A stretch of 64,000 bases of DNA, taken from Ilyomonas limi. Lineage in GTDB: Bacteria; Bacteroidota; Bacteroidia; Chitinophagales; Chitinophagaceae. The notes beneath the pieces are model-generated. The model saw only the letters and a list, made by a program, of their open reading frames with translations, did no database searches and was not told the origin of the DNA. The first letter of the stretch is position 1. Each line of letters opens with the position of its first letter. Positions 17,401-25,665 of the stretch are shown piece by piece. The DNA lies in assembly GCF_005233845.1 (NCBI RefSeq), contig NZ_SZQL01000014.1, positions 1-64,000 on the forward strand, given 5' to 3'. The position numbers and the translations under genes are program-made.

Positions 17401-18063
17401 TTAGTTCAATTGTTTACCAGCTATGTGGCCGGTAAAGATACCGTACAGGAGCACAATACCAAATATGGTAAGGATAAGTCCTGAAATGCGGTCAATAATA
17501 TGAATATTGTGCGGCGTGAGCTTGGTGCGTATTTTGCCGGCAAGAAATACCTTACAGATATCTGCACTTAATACAAACAACAGGCAGGTAAAAAAAACAA
17601 CAAACCGGTACTGGTCAGGATGAGTAGCTGTTTCGGAATCATCCAATATGGTAGCAGAAGCAGCAAACCAAAACAGGAGTACGCCAGGATTGAGTAAATT
17701 CATGAAAAAACCCTGAAAAAAAGAAGCTGCCACATCGCGTTTACGAAATACCTGCACCGCTTTTACTTCGCCGGGCTGAGGTACTTTTTTAAAGAAGATA
17801 TTATACAAGCCCATGAGAATTAAAAAAATACTGCCCGCAATTCCAATGAATTTTTCATGGCTCATAGCCGCTTTGAATAATTGCGAAAAGATATTGCAGA
17901 TAAGCACCAGCCCTATATCGCTCGCCGAAACACCGGCTACAAAGGCAAACCCGCCTTTGTGCCCATTGTTAAGACTTTGCCTGATAATAGCAAAAACCAC
18001 GGGACCCACAGAAATACTAAGTAATACACCCAGTGCCAAACCTTTTAACAGGGCTGCAATCAT
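17401..18063 (-). CDS. LysE-family translocator
   Basis: A 220-residue inner-membrane protein with six predicted helices. The start GLALGVLLSISVGPVVFAIIRQSLNNG matches the LysE/RhtB family signature (GP near the first helix), followed by GFAFVAGVSASDIGLVLIC. The family exports amino acids or related small molecules. Which one is exported cannot be told. A basic linker (FFKKVPQPGEVKAVQVFRKRD) separates the helical halves. It lies 5 bases upstream of mtgA, so they are probably co-transcribed. Confidence 0.88.
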   Translation of the reverse strand: MIAALLKGLALGVLLSISVGPVVFAIIRQSLNNGHKGGFAFVAGVSASDIGLVLICNIFSQLFKAAMSHEKFIGIAGSIFLILMGLYNIFFKKVPQPGEVKAVQVFRKRDVAASFFQGFFMNLLNPGVLLFWFAASATILDDSETATHPDQYRFVVFFTCLLFVLSADICKVFLAGKIRTKLTPHNIHIIDRISGLILTIFGIVLLYGIFTGHIAGKQLN

Positions 18064-18226
18064 TCAATCCGATTGAGTAGTGAAATGAATAAACCAAAGA
18101 AACGAAAATAAGGATATAGAATTGGTAATGGATAATAAAAATATCTGATAAAAAGCTTTGAGCTATAAGCTGCGAGCTACCGGCTTAAAATAATATACTG
18201 CTCATAATTTAAAATGACAAACAACT

Positions 18227-19759
18227 TTACACCAACTCACCCACCAAAAACTTTTGCCAGTCTTCGAGCATCTTGCCTTTAAGCACGCGGGGAAACTTGT
18301 GCTGGCCGCCTACTTTACCTTTCAGTTTCATAAACTGCATAAACTGTTCTTCGGGCAACACATCCAAAAAGACTTCTTTTAAAGCACTGGTGCGCTCTAC
18401 GCGATAATCATCATTCAGCATTTTCAGCTTTTCATCTATCTTAGTGCGCAGCACTTCCGCATTCACCACATCATCGCAGGCTACATACCAGTGGTGCGCA
18501 AAAAACAGACCGTAAGGCTCGCCTGCAACTGTATATTCAGGTATGCAAATGTTCAGGTCTTCGGCTACCAGTTCAATGGCCTTGTTCATATTGTCCACGC
18601 TCAGGTGTTCACCCACGAGGCTCAGGAAATGTTTAGTGCGGCCGGTAATTACAATTTCACAGCGCTCTTTGTTGGTAAAGCGAATGGTATCGCCCAGCAG
18701 ATAACGCCATGCACCGGCGCAGGTGCTTAGCAGCAACGCATAATCTTTCCCTTCTTCCACCTCATGCACCATCAGGGCTTTGTGCCCATTCAACAGATTG
18801 CCATCCGCATCAAAATTATGCTGGTCAAAAGGAACAAACTCAAAGAAAATATGTTCGTTGGTAACGAGGTGCATACCAGTAGCATACTGCCGGTCCTGGT
18901 AGGCTATAAAGCCTTCGCTGGCTAAGTAAGTTTCTATATAATTAATAGGCTTACCCAGCAATTTTTTGAAACCTTTTTTATAAGGCTCAAAACTTACGCC
19001 GCCATGCACAAAAAAAGCAAGGTTAGGCCACAGTTCGTGTATGTTATTCAGCTTGTAGCGCTCAATAATCATTTCCAAACACATTTGTATCCAGGCAGGT
19101 ACGCCTACAATAAAGCCGATATCCCATTCGGGCGCTTTGGATACAATTTCTTCCAGTTTTTTATTCCAGTCTTTTTCTTTGGCTATTTTTCGTCCCGGCT
19201 TGTAAAATGGCTGAAACCAGAAAGGCGATTTTTTGGCAGTAATGCCGCTCAGATCGCCGGCGTAGTAACCAGGGCCTTTTTCCAGGTCGGTACTGCCGCC
19301 AAGGGTGAGCCAGCCCTTGCCCAACGATTTTACCGGAATATCCACATAATTGCGCAGACTAAGCAAATGCTTAATCATAGCTGTTTTGTTGCCCTGCAAT
19401 AAATCGTTGGTGATAGGAATGTATTTGCTGGAAGCTTCGCTGGTACCGCTGCTGAGTGCGTAATATTTTATTTTGCCAGGCCAGCATACATCAGGCTTGC
19501 CCTCCAGCGTTTTGTACCACCACTCGTTGTAGATAGTATTATAATTATAAACCGGTACCAGTTCCTGAAACTTTTTGCCAATATGTTTATTCAATAATAT
19601 CTCGTCAAATCTATATTTCTGTCCAAACTCTGTAAAGCGCGCTTTGCGCAGCAATTTCCGCAATACACGTAGTTGCTGGTTACGTGGATTGTTTTCGGGC
19701 AAGCGCAACGCTCTCGCAATACGTTTAGGCAGATGAATATCAAAAATCGCCATTCGCAA
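18227..19759 (-). CDS. GH3-family acyl-acid-amido synthetase-like protein
   Basis: A 510-residue member of the GH3 auxin-responsive promoter family, ATP-grasping adenylating enzymes that in plants join hormones to amino acids. Visible blocks are ELVPVYNYNTIYNEWW, the phosphate-binding YALSSGTSEASSKYIP near residue 100, WLTLGGSTDLEKGPGY, YLASEGFIAYQ, YALLLSTCAGAWRYLLGDTIRF, ITGRTKHFLSLVGEHLS, and the C-terminal GQHKFPRVL. Bacteroidota carry one such gene widely, and its natural substrate is unsettled. It stands alone, with its own promoter presumably near 19760-19860. Confidence 0.9.
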   Translation of the reverse strand: MRMAIFDIHLPKRIARALRLPENNPRNQQLRVLRKLLRKARFTEFGQKYRFDEILLNKHIGKKFQELVPVYNYNTIYNEWWYKTLEGKPDVCWPGKIKYYALSSGTSEASSKYIPITNDLLQGNKTAMIKHLLSLRNYVDIPVKSLGKGWLTLGGSTDLEKGPGYYAGDLSGITAKKSPFWFQPFYKPGRKIAKEKDWNKKLEEIVSKAPEWDIGFIVGVPAWIQMCLEMIIERYKLNNIHELWPNLAFFVHGGVSFEPYKKGFKKLLGKPINYIETYLASEGFIAYQDRQYATGMHLVTNEHIFFEFVPFDQHNFDADGNLLNGHKALMVHEVEEGKDYALLLSTCAGAWRYLLGDTIRFTNKERCEIVITGRTKHFLSLVGEHLSVDNMNKAIELVAEDLNICIPEYTVAGEPYGLFFAHHWYVACDDVVNAEVLRTKIDEKLKMLNDDYRVERTSALKEVFLDVLPEEQFMQFMKLKGKVGGQHKFPRVLKGKMLEDWQKFLVGELV

Positions 19760-19894
19760 GAATAAAGGTTATGTACGAAGCTACACCAATTGTATGATAT
19801 GTACCAATGTTGGAATGTTGGTTTAAGGAATTTTAAAGGAATTGAGGTGTATAAGTGCTTGGATTATATCATTTTTAATAAGTTGCCCTGTAAA

Positions 19895-20088
19895 AGCTAC
19901 AAGCCTCAGAGTGCAAGCGGTGACCCTTAAACTGTAGCAGAAACACAGTAGCTACTTGATTAAAAATAATACAAAGTAAAAGGTGCTGGTGCAAGCCCTG
20001 CTGAAGGACGCACAGGTGTTGAAAAGAGTGATCACCGCTGATAGATATGGTACACTAATATAAATCCTTAATGGCTGCCCCGCAGCCA
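19895..20088. other. GC-richer intergenic island with inverted repeats
   Basis: Between the GH3-family gene and the regulator terminator lies a stretch that is GC-richer than its AT-rich flanks. It contains the 8-base inverted pair AGCGGTGA (near 19917) and TCACCGCT (near 20032), and a hairpin TGGCTGC/GCAGCCA at 20072-20088. A short open frame reads VLVQALLKDAQVLKRVITAD and stops near 20061, but has no start. It could be a structured RNA or the tail of a decayed gene. Neither is established. Confidence 0.3.
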
Positions 20089-20100
20089 GTTATACAAAAA

Positions 20101-20134
20101 CAAAAGCCTTACTGTGTTTAATGTAAGGCTTTTG
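20101..20134 (-). terminator. Strong intrinsic terminator of the response regulator gene
   Basis: CAAAAGCCTTAC and GTAAGGCTTTTG form a perfect 12-base-pair stem with a 10-base loop, 23 bases beyond the stop of the gene ending at 20158. The A/T-rich base of the stem supplies a U-tract in either direction. Confidence 0.8.
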
Positions 20135-20157
20135 TGATTTGGATTTGTATAAGAATG

Positions 20158-20850
20158 TTATGGCGCTACCAGACGGAAGCCATTGCCATGAATATTTACA
20201 ATTTCGATGTTGGGATCTTCTTTCAAATACTTGCGCAGCTTGGCTATATACACATCCATGCTACGGCCATTGAAATACGTATCGCTGCCCCATATTTTTT
20301 TGAGTGCGCGTTCGCGTGGCAGCAAATCGTTTTTGTGCTCTGCCAGCATTTTCAATAATTCATTTTCCTTAGGCGAAAGCGTTTGTGTTTTGCCTTCGGT
20401 AATCAACTGACGGAGTTTGGGATTGAAATGATAACTGCCCAAATCAAACTCTATATTTTCGCTTTCTTTATTCAGCTCTTCGTTGCGCTTGAGGATAGCT
20501 TTTATTTTTGCCAGCAACACTTCGCTGTCAAAAGGCTTGGTTATATAATCGTCGGCGCCTAATTTATACCCATTTAAAATATCTTCTTTCATGGTTTTTG
20601 CGCTTATGAAAAAGAGCGGAACATCTGGATCTATATCACGGATTTCTTCAGCCAATGTAAAGCCATCTACGTTAGGCATCATTACATCGAGCAGGCAAAC
20701 ATCATAACGCTCACGCTGAAAGGCCGCCAGCCCAAGGCGTCCATCACGCTCCAGTGTTACATCATAATCATGCAGTTCGAGAAAGTTTTTGGTCACCATG
20801 CCTAAGTTCGTATCGTCTTCGCATAGCAGAATTTTATACTTTTTATCCAT
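20158..20850 (-). CDS. OmpR/PhoB-family response regulator
   Basis: A 230-residue DNA-binding response regulator. The receiver domain (about 1-120) has the acidic pocket ILLCEDD, phospho-acceptor Asp55 in VCLLDVMMPN, and Lys104 in DDYITKPF. The winged-helix domain (about 130-230) ends with RSMDVYIAKLRKYLKEDPNIEIVNIHGNGFRLV, the OmpR recognition-helix and wing pattern. No sensor kinase lies in the window next to it, so its partner is encoded elsewhere. A strong terminator follows. Confidence 0.93.
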   Translation of the reverse strand: MDKKYKILLCEDDTNLGMVTKNFLELHDYDVTLERDGRLGLAAFQRERYDVCLLDVMMPNVDGFTLAEEIRDIDPDVPLFFISAKTMKEDILNGYKLGADDYITKPFDSEVLLAKIKAILKRNEELNKESENIEFDLGSYHFNPKLRQLITEGKTQTLSPKENELLKMLAEHKNDLLPRERALKKIWGSDTYFNGRSMDVYIAKLRKYLKEDPNIEIVNIHGNGFRLVAP

Positions 20851-20968
20851 GATATTCAGGTTTTTAAGAAGTTACAAGATGTTAATTCATCCATTTTTAT
20901 GCCATGGACAAAGTGGCAGGTCTTTTTTTGATGAATGCAGGTCGTAATTTTGATGTAAAATATACAAC

Positions 20969-21145
20969 ATGGGAATTTTAAGACAAATTGCCGAGTATCT
21001 CTATATTAAAAAGCGCGACCCGAATGCACCACGCAATATAAATATTAAATTGATGCACGGCATGAACCGTATTTCGCTACTAATGTTTATTGTGGCATTA
21101 TTGATTATGCTCTTCAAGTTTGTAATACTGCCGATGTTTAGATGA
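20969..21145 (+). CDS. 58-residue conserved-looking membrane protein
   Basis: ATG at 20969, TGA at 21143-21145. The protein begins MGILRQIAEYLYIKKRDPNA, continues PRNINIKLMHGMNRISLLMF and ends in a hydrophobic helix (about 36-55, LLMFIVALLIMLFKFVIL). From memory it matches a small Bacteroidota family (DUF6728-like) with the PNAPRN and MHG motifs, but the family number is not certain. One membrane span and a basic cytoplasmic head are predicted. It is divergent from the response regulator, 118 bases away. Confidence 0.7.
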   Translation: MGILRQIAEYLYIKKRDPNAPRNINIKLMHGMNRISLLMFIVALLIMLFKFVILPMFR

Positions 21146-21226
21146 CAGTTGTTGATGACCGTTGACAGAAAGAAAGTTCAGATAATGATTTTTCTATTCA
21201 CAATCTACAATTCACCATTCACAAAG

Positions 21227-21994
21227 TTACAGTCCCGCATAATAATCATACCCTCTTTCTGCCCAATAATCGGGTGGCTTTTGATTGCTGAAATACATAG
21301 TGCCAATACATTTAAGATTTTTAATCCCGTATTTTACAGGAATAATCAGTCGTAACGGATAACCGTGTGCTTGTGTGAGCGGCTGTCCGTTCATTTCGTA
21401 GCACAGCATCGTTTGCGGATGCAGTGCACTGGGCATATCCAAACCAACATAATATTTTTGATCGGGCGTTTGCAAACCCATGTACTTCATTTTTGTTTCA
21501 TCCTGCAAGCCGTTTGCCACAATAAAATCTTTTAGTGGAATGCCGCTCCAATATTGAACCTGGCTCCAGCCTTCCACACATTTGAAATCAAAAACAATAT
21601 CCTTTTCAGGCAGCTTTTTTATATCCTCTAAACTAAACAATAGTGTACTGCCATTGTTCTTTTTTACATTCAACCGCCAGGTATTTACGTCAATATTCTG
21701 TCTCGTTCCAATCAGGCTGTTTACACGTACATTCTTGGCTGCTGCCGATTTTGGATACGTTTTTACCAGCCGGTGTTCGCTGAACGCAGACGTCAGTATT
21801 TCTTCGTTTGTTTCTAATGTTTTCCGCAGTGGCTGTAAGGCGCCGCCCTGCCGTGGCTGCCGGTTCAGCCATTTCCAGCCTGCAATACCTGTTGCACCTG
21901 CCAAAGCAAAAGCCATAAAAGAAAAGAAAGTACGGCGGCGGATTTTTTTATCCGATTCCCACGCAGTACGGTCAAAGAATTCATGCTTTTTCAT
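21227..21994 (-). CDS. Molybdopterin-dependent oxidoreductase, sulfite-oxidase fold
   Basis: A 255-residue protein of the sulfite oxidase/MsrP catalytic type. The N-terminus has a twin-arginine-like segment (KKIRRRTFFSFMAFALAGATG) for export of a folded, cofactor-loaded protein, or an uncleaved anchor. The core has INVNTWRL-like strands, the molybdenum-ligating Cys in DFKCVEGWSQVQYWSGIPL (about residue 136), and the C-terminal MNGQPLTQAHGYPLRLIIPVKYGIKNLKCI block. It overlaps the cytochrome b gene by 14 bases, so the two probably form a periplasmic enzyme with its quinol-oxidising anchor, like MsrPQ or YedYZ. Substrate unknown. Confidence 0.88.
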   Translation of the reverse strand: MKKHEFFDRTAWESDKKIRRRTFFSFMAFALAGATGIAGWKWLNRQPRQGGALQPLRKTLETNEEILTSAFSEHRLVKTYPKSAAAKNVRVNSLIGTRQNIDVNTWRLNVKKNNGSTLLFSLEDIKKLPEKDIVFDFKCVEGWSQVQYWSGIPLKDFIVANGLQDETKMKYMGLQTPDQKYYVGLDMPSALHPQTMLCYEMNGQPLTQAHGYPLRLIIPVKYGIKNLKCIGTMYFSNQKPPDYWAERGYDYYAGL

Positions 21995-22682
21995 TGGGAT
22001 TATTTTGAATGGCAGTATTAGGATACCTATCGTTAGGAATTACTTCAACACCAGTAATCATTGCCTGAAAGTTTTGCCAGCCGGTTTTGATGACTTGTAC
22101 AATATGGATAATAAAGAAAAGGACATAACCAATTGTTAGTACAAAATGTTCTAAGCGTGCAGCTTCGTAGCCGCCGCAAAACGCACACAGCCAGCCGAAC
22201 TGTACTGGTTTGTAAATGGATAAACCGGTAATGACCGAACCTATACCCATAATGATGATAGCTGTGTAAGCAATACGTTGCGCTGCATTATATTTATTTG
22301 GCGGAAGCTGATATTTGCGGATGTGCAAATCGTGCAGTAAGACTTGCCCCGCTTCTTTAAAAGATTTTTTGTTGGGTAAAAGATACCGCCATTCGCCCGA
22401 AAAAATCGTGTATGATACATACAACAATCCATTAAAAATAAACAACCACGCGAAAGCAAAGTGAAAGCTCATGCCTTCTGCCAAGTGATAAGGAATATGT
22501 AATGTGTTGTAAAAACTTTTAGGAAAAAAATGAAAATATTCTTTACCGGCAATATTGATTGTATAAGGATCGTACGCCCAATAAATAAGTAGTCCGCTCC
22601 ATATCATTACTGCCAGCACCGGAAAATTAATCCAATGAAACCAGCGAATGGCAAGCGGATGCTTTTTTAAAATCCTTTTCAT
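21981..22682 (-). CDS. Cytochrome b561-type membrane subunit
   Basis: A 233-residue integral membrane protein. Four or five hydrophobic helices carry the haem-ligand His pattern of the cytochrome b/thiosulfate reductase family: KKHPLAIRWFHWINFPVLAVM, then IPYHLAEGMSFHFAFAWLFIF, and ARLEHFVLTIGYVLFFIIHIVQV. It should pass electrons between the quinone pool and the periplasmic molybdopterin subunit encoded by the overlapping downstream gene. Start is ATG at 22682. Confidence 0.87.
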   Translation of the reverse strand: MKRILKKHPLAIRWFHWINFPVLAVMIWSGLLIYWAYDPYTINIAGKEYFHFFPKSFYNTLHIPYHLAEGMSFHFAFAWLFIFNGLLYVSYTIFSGEWRYLLPNKKSFKEAGQVLLHDLHIRKYQLPPNKYNAAQRIAYTAIIIMGIGSVITGLSIYKPVQFGWLCAFCGGYEAARLEHFVLTIGYVLFFIIHIVQVIKTGWQNFQAMITGVEVIPNDRYPNTAIQNNPNEKA

Positions 22683-22775
22683 GCAGAAAATATACGATAA
22701 AAACGATTCCCCAGTATTGGATATAAGCTGACAAATAATTGTTAATCATTACAATAATAAAGGAGAATAAAAAAA

Positions 22776-22839
22776 CGCGGAGACGCAAAGCCGCGGAGCT
22801 GATGTATTCAAATACGCTTGGTATCTTAGCGTCTCCGCG
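22776..22839. repeat. Inverted repeat CGCGGAGACGC / GCGTCTCCGCG
   Basis: Perfect 11-base arms at 22776-22786 and 22829-22839 with a 42-base loop that also contains CCGCGGAG. It sits just past the pheS stop (22852) and upstream of the cytochrome b gene. It resembles widely dispersed intergenic repeats of the GGAGACGC type in Bacteroidota and could act as a terminator-like structure for pheS. Confidence 0.6.
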
Positions 22840-22851
22840 ATGAAATTGTAT

Positions 22852-23883
22852 TTACACCGCCCCGGTAAACTGCCTCAAAAAGCGTACATCATTTTGCGAG
22901 TACAACCGCAGATCATTTATCCTATACTTCAACTGGCATACGCGCTCTACGCCCATACCAAATGCAAAACCGGTATATTTTTCGGGGTCAATATCAAAGT
23001 TTTGAAGCACTTTAGGATGCACCATACCACTGCCTAAAATTTCTACCCAGCCCGTATGCTTGCACACGGTACAACCACTGCCACCACAAATAAGACAGCT
23101 AATATCCATCTCGGCGCTTGGCTCGGTAAAAGGAAAATAAGAAGGACGAAAACGCACTTTTACCTCTTTCCCAAACATTTCCTGTACAAAGAAATAGAGT
23201 GTTTGCTTCAGGTCGGCAAAGGACACATTTTCATCTATATATAAACCTTCTATCTGGTGGAAAAAGCAATGTGCCCGCGCACTGATGGTTTCATTACGAT
23301 ACACACGACCAGGACAGATAACGCGGATAGGCGGACGCTGTGCTTCCATCACGCGCGCCTGCACGCTGCTGGTATGCGTGCGCAACAGCCACGCCGGATG
23401 CTGATTGATGTAAAAAGTATCCTGCATGTCGCGCGCCGGGTGGTCTTCGGGCAGGTTCATTGCGCCGAAGTTGTGCCAGTCGTCTTCTATCTCCGGACCT
23501 TCGGCTACTGCAAAACCTAATCTTTTAAAAATAGATACAATTTGGTTGCGTACAATGCTGAGCGGGTGACGTGTACCTATTGCTACAGGTGTGCCGGGCA
23601 AGCTAATGTCTATGCTATTAACTGTTGACGGTTGACCGTTGACAGTTGACTCTTTAAGCACTTCATACCGTGCTTCAGCAAACTGCTTGAATTCATTTAA
23701 GATTTGACCGAATGCTTTTTTCTGATCATTAGGTACATTTTTTATCTCGCCCATCACTGCTTTCACAATGCCTTTTGTGCCCAGGTATTTTATGCGGAAT
23801 GCCTCTGCAGCTTCGGCGGTCGTTGCTTCAAATGCAGTCATTTCCTGTTTGTAATTGTCTATTTGTTGCATCAGTGCTTCCAT
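22852..23883 (-). CDS. pheS: Phenylalanyl-tRNA synthetase alpha subunit
   Basis: PheS is the catalytic alpha chain of the (alpha-beta)2 enzyme that charges tRNA-Phe. The start at 23883 (MEALMQQIDNYKQEM) is preferred over a frame extending 11 codons upstream. An N-terminal coiled coil is followed by class II motifs: HPLSIVRNQIVSIFKRLGF, LRTHTSSVQAR, YRNETISARAHCFFHQIEGLYID, FPFTEPSAEMDI, GSGMVHPKVL and GFAFGMGVERVCQLKY. Unusual: the linker before IDISLPG reads STVNGQPSTVNS and is encoded by a tandem GTTGAC-type repeat (23621-23650) like ones found between genes. pheT is not in the window. Confidence 0.95.
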   Translation of the reverse strand: MEALMQQIDNYKQEMTAFEATTAEAAEAFRIKYLGTKGIVKAVMGEIKNVPNDQKKAFGQILNEFKQFAEARYEVLKESTVNGQPSTVNSIDISLPGTPVAIGTRHPLSIVRNQIVSIFKRLGFAVAEGPEIEDDWHNFGAMNLPEDHPARDMQDTFYINQHPAWLLRTHTSSVQARVMEAQRPPIRVICPGRVYRNETISARAHCFFHQIEGLYIDENVSFADLKQTLYFFVQEMFGKEVKVRFRPSYFPFTEPSAEMDISCLICGGSGCTVCKHTGWVEILGSGMVHPKVLQNFDIDPEKYTGFAFGMGVERVCQLKYRINDLRLYSQNDVRFLRQFTGAV

Positions 23884-24083
23884 GCGGCGAAGATAAATGA
23901 AAGATGCGAGTGGCAAGTTATGAGCCGTGAACTGCGTTAAAAGCTAATCTTCCTGAACCATAATTTACTAATAACTGTTAGTTTTGCCTCTGATTATTTT
24001 GCCATGCAATAATATTTCCATACTGCTTTACCTATACGTAACTACATTGGCAAAGCATCGAATAAACCGGATAAATTGTAAAG

Positions 24084-25655
24084 ATGAACCCATCATTTCA
24101 ATATGGCGCTGAAATGCTGAATATACCCGCAGCTATTGCCATCAGCAAAGGCTACGTAAAAGGTATAATAAACAACGAGGCACGCGAAAAAATACACCGC
24201 AGCAGCGCGGTTGTAGAAGGGATAGTTGCTGCCGATGTAGCTGTGTATGGCATCAATACCGGCTTTGGTCCGTTGTGCACCACCAGAATTTCTGCAGAAG
24301 ATACTAAAAAACTACAGGAAAATATATTAAAAAGCCATGCCGTAGGTTTGGGGGCACCTATCAGTGAAGCCCTTTCGCGCCTGATGCTCGTACTCAAGCT
24401 GCAGGCGCTGGCGCAAGGCTATTCCGGCATTCGCGAAGCCACATTAGACCGCATCATCTGGCATTTGGAAGAAGGTATTATTCCGGTAGTGCCCAGCCAG
24501 GGTTCTGTAGGTGCTTCCGGCGATTTGGCACCGCTTGCACATTTATTCCTGCCGCTTATCGGCTTGGGTAAAGTCTATTATCAAAATAAAATAATGCCTG
24601 CTGCCGAAGTGTTGCAGCAAAAAGGAATAGCACCGCTACATTTAGCTGCTAAAGAAGGTTTGGCGTTGATAAACGGAACGCAGTTTATTGCTGCACATGC
24701 AGTAGAAATGGTCGCCCGTTTTCAAAATAGGCTTGCCAATGCCGACATTACAAGTGCTTTAATGCTGGAAGGGCTGAAAGGTTCTGCCAAACCATTTCTC
24801 CCCCAACTGCACGAATTACGTCCCTTTAAAGGTTGCCAGCATGTAGCTGCTACTATTCACAACCTGTTGAGCGATTCGGAAATTGTACCTTCTCATGCCA
24901 ATTGTACGCGGGTGCAGGACCCTTATTCGCTGCGTTGCATTCCGCAGGTGCATGGTGCTGCCCGCAATGCCTGGCTGCATCTTAAAGAGCTGGTGGAAAT
25001 TGAAATCAATGCCGTTACTGATAATCCGGTTATCATTAATGAAAACCTCACCATCAGCGGCGGCAATTTTCATGGCGAGCCGTTGGCTATTCCGCTCGAT
25101 TATGCCTGTATAGCTGCTTCCGAAATGGGTAATATTGCCGACCGCCGCATTTATCTTTCGCTCGAAGGGGGTGTGCCGGGCGTGCCTAAATTGCTGGTAA
25201 AAGAAACCGGCTTAAACTCCGGCTTTATGATTTTGCAATATGCCTCAGCGGCTTTGGTCAGCGAAAATAAAAGCCTTTGTTTTCCGGCAAGCGCCGATAG
25301 TATTCCCACCTCGCTGGGGCAGGAAGACCATGTAAGCATGGGTTCCATCAGCGGGCGCAAGGCATTGCAGGTGATGGAGAATGCAGAAAAAATTATAGGT
25401 ATTGAACTAATGTGTGCAGCCCAGGCATTAGATTTTCTTGCACCGCTCAAACCCGGTAAAATTTTGCAGGCTATTCATGCCTGCGTCCGCCAGCAAATAC
25501 CGCATATTGAGCAGGATGAAATATTGTATGAATACATGCAAAAAGCAATAGCCATTGTTCAAAGCGGTGAGCTGCCAAAGCTGGCGTATGCCGTTGCAGC
25601 AAAAGAAGGCGTGCCTTACACTACATCGTTCACCCAACTGTTTGATTCGTTTTAG
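24084..25655 (+). CDS. hutH: Histidine ammonia-lyase
   Basis: HutH removes ammonia from L-histidine to give urocanate. The 523-residue protein has the family signature VYGINTGFGPL (54-64) and GSVGASGDLAPLAHLFLPL, in which Ala144-Ser145-Gly146 cyclise into the MIO electrophile. It also has LINGTQF, the VQDPYSLRC strand, TDNPVI, and the C-terminal GQEDHVSMGSISGRKA. Length is normal. It starts the plus-strand hut run and ends 10 bases before hutI. Confidence 0.96.
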   Translation: MNPSFQYGAEMLNIPAAIAISKGYVKGIINNEAREKIHRSSAVVEGIVAADVAVYGINTGFGPLCTTRISAEDTKKLQENILKSHAVGLGAPISEALSRLMLVLKLQALAQGYSGIREATLDRIIWHLEEGIIPVVPSQGSVGASGDLAPLAHLFLPLIGLGKVYYQNKIMPAAEVLQQKGIAPLHLAAKEGLALINGTQFIAAHAVEMVARFQNRLANADITSALMLEGLKGSAKPFLPQLHELRPFKGCQHVAATIHNLLSDSEIVPSHANCTRVQDPYSLRCIPQVHGAARNAWLHLKELVEIEINAVTDNPVIINENLTISGGNFHGEPLAIPLDYACIAASEMGNIADRRIYLSLEGGVPGVPKLLVKETGLNSGFMILQYASAALVSENKSLCFPASADSIPTSLGQEDHVSMGSISGRKALQVMENAEKIIGIELMCAAQALDFLAPLKPGKILQAIHACVRQQIPHIEQDEILYEYMQKAIAIVQSGELPKLAYAVAAKEGVPYTTSFTQLFDSF

Positions 25656-25665
25656 CATATAGCAT

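Noticed and set aside
19978-20061. Short coding frame VLVQALLKDAQVLKRVITAD in the intergenic island
   Set aside because: No start codon, fewer than 30 codons, and an alternative frame is equally open. Not supported as a gene.
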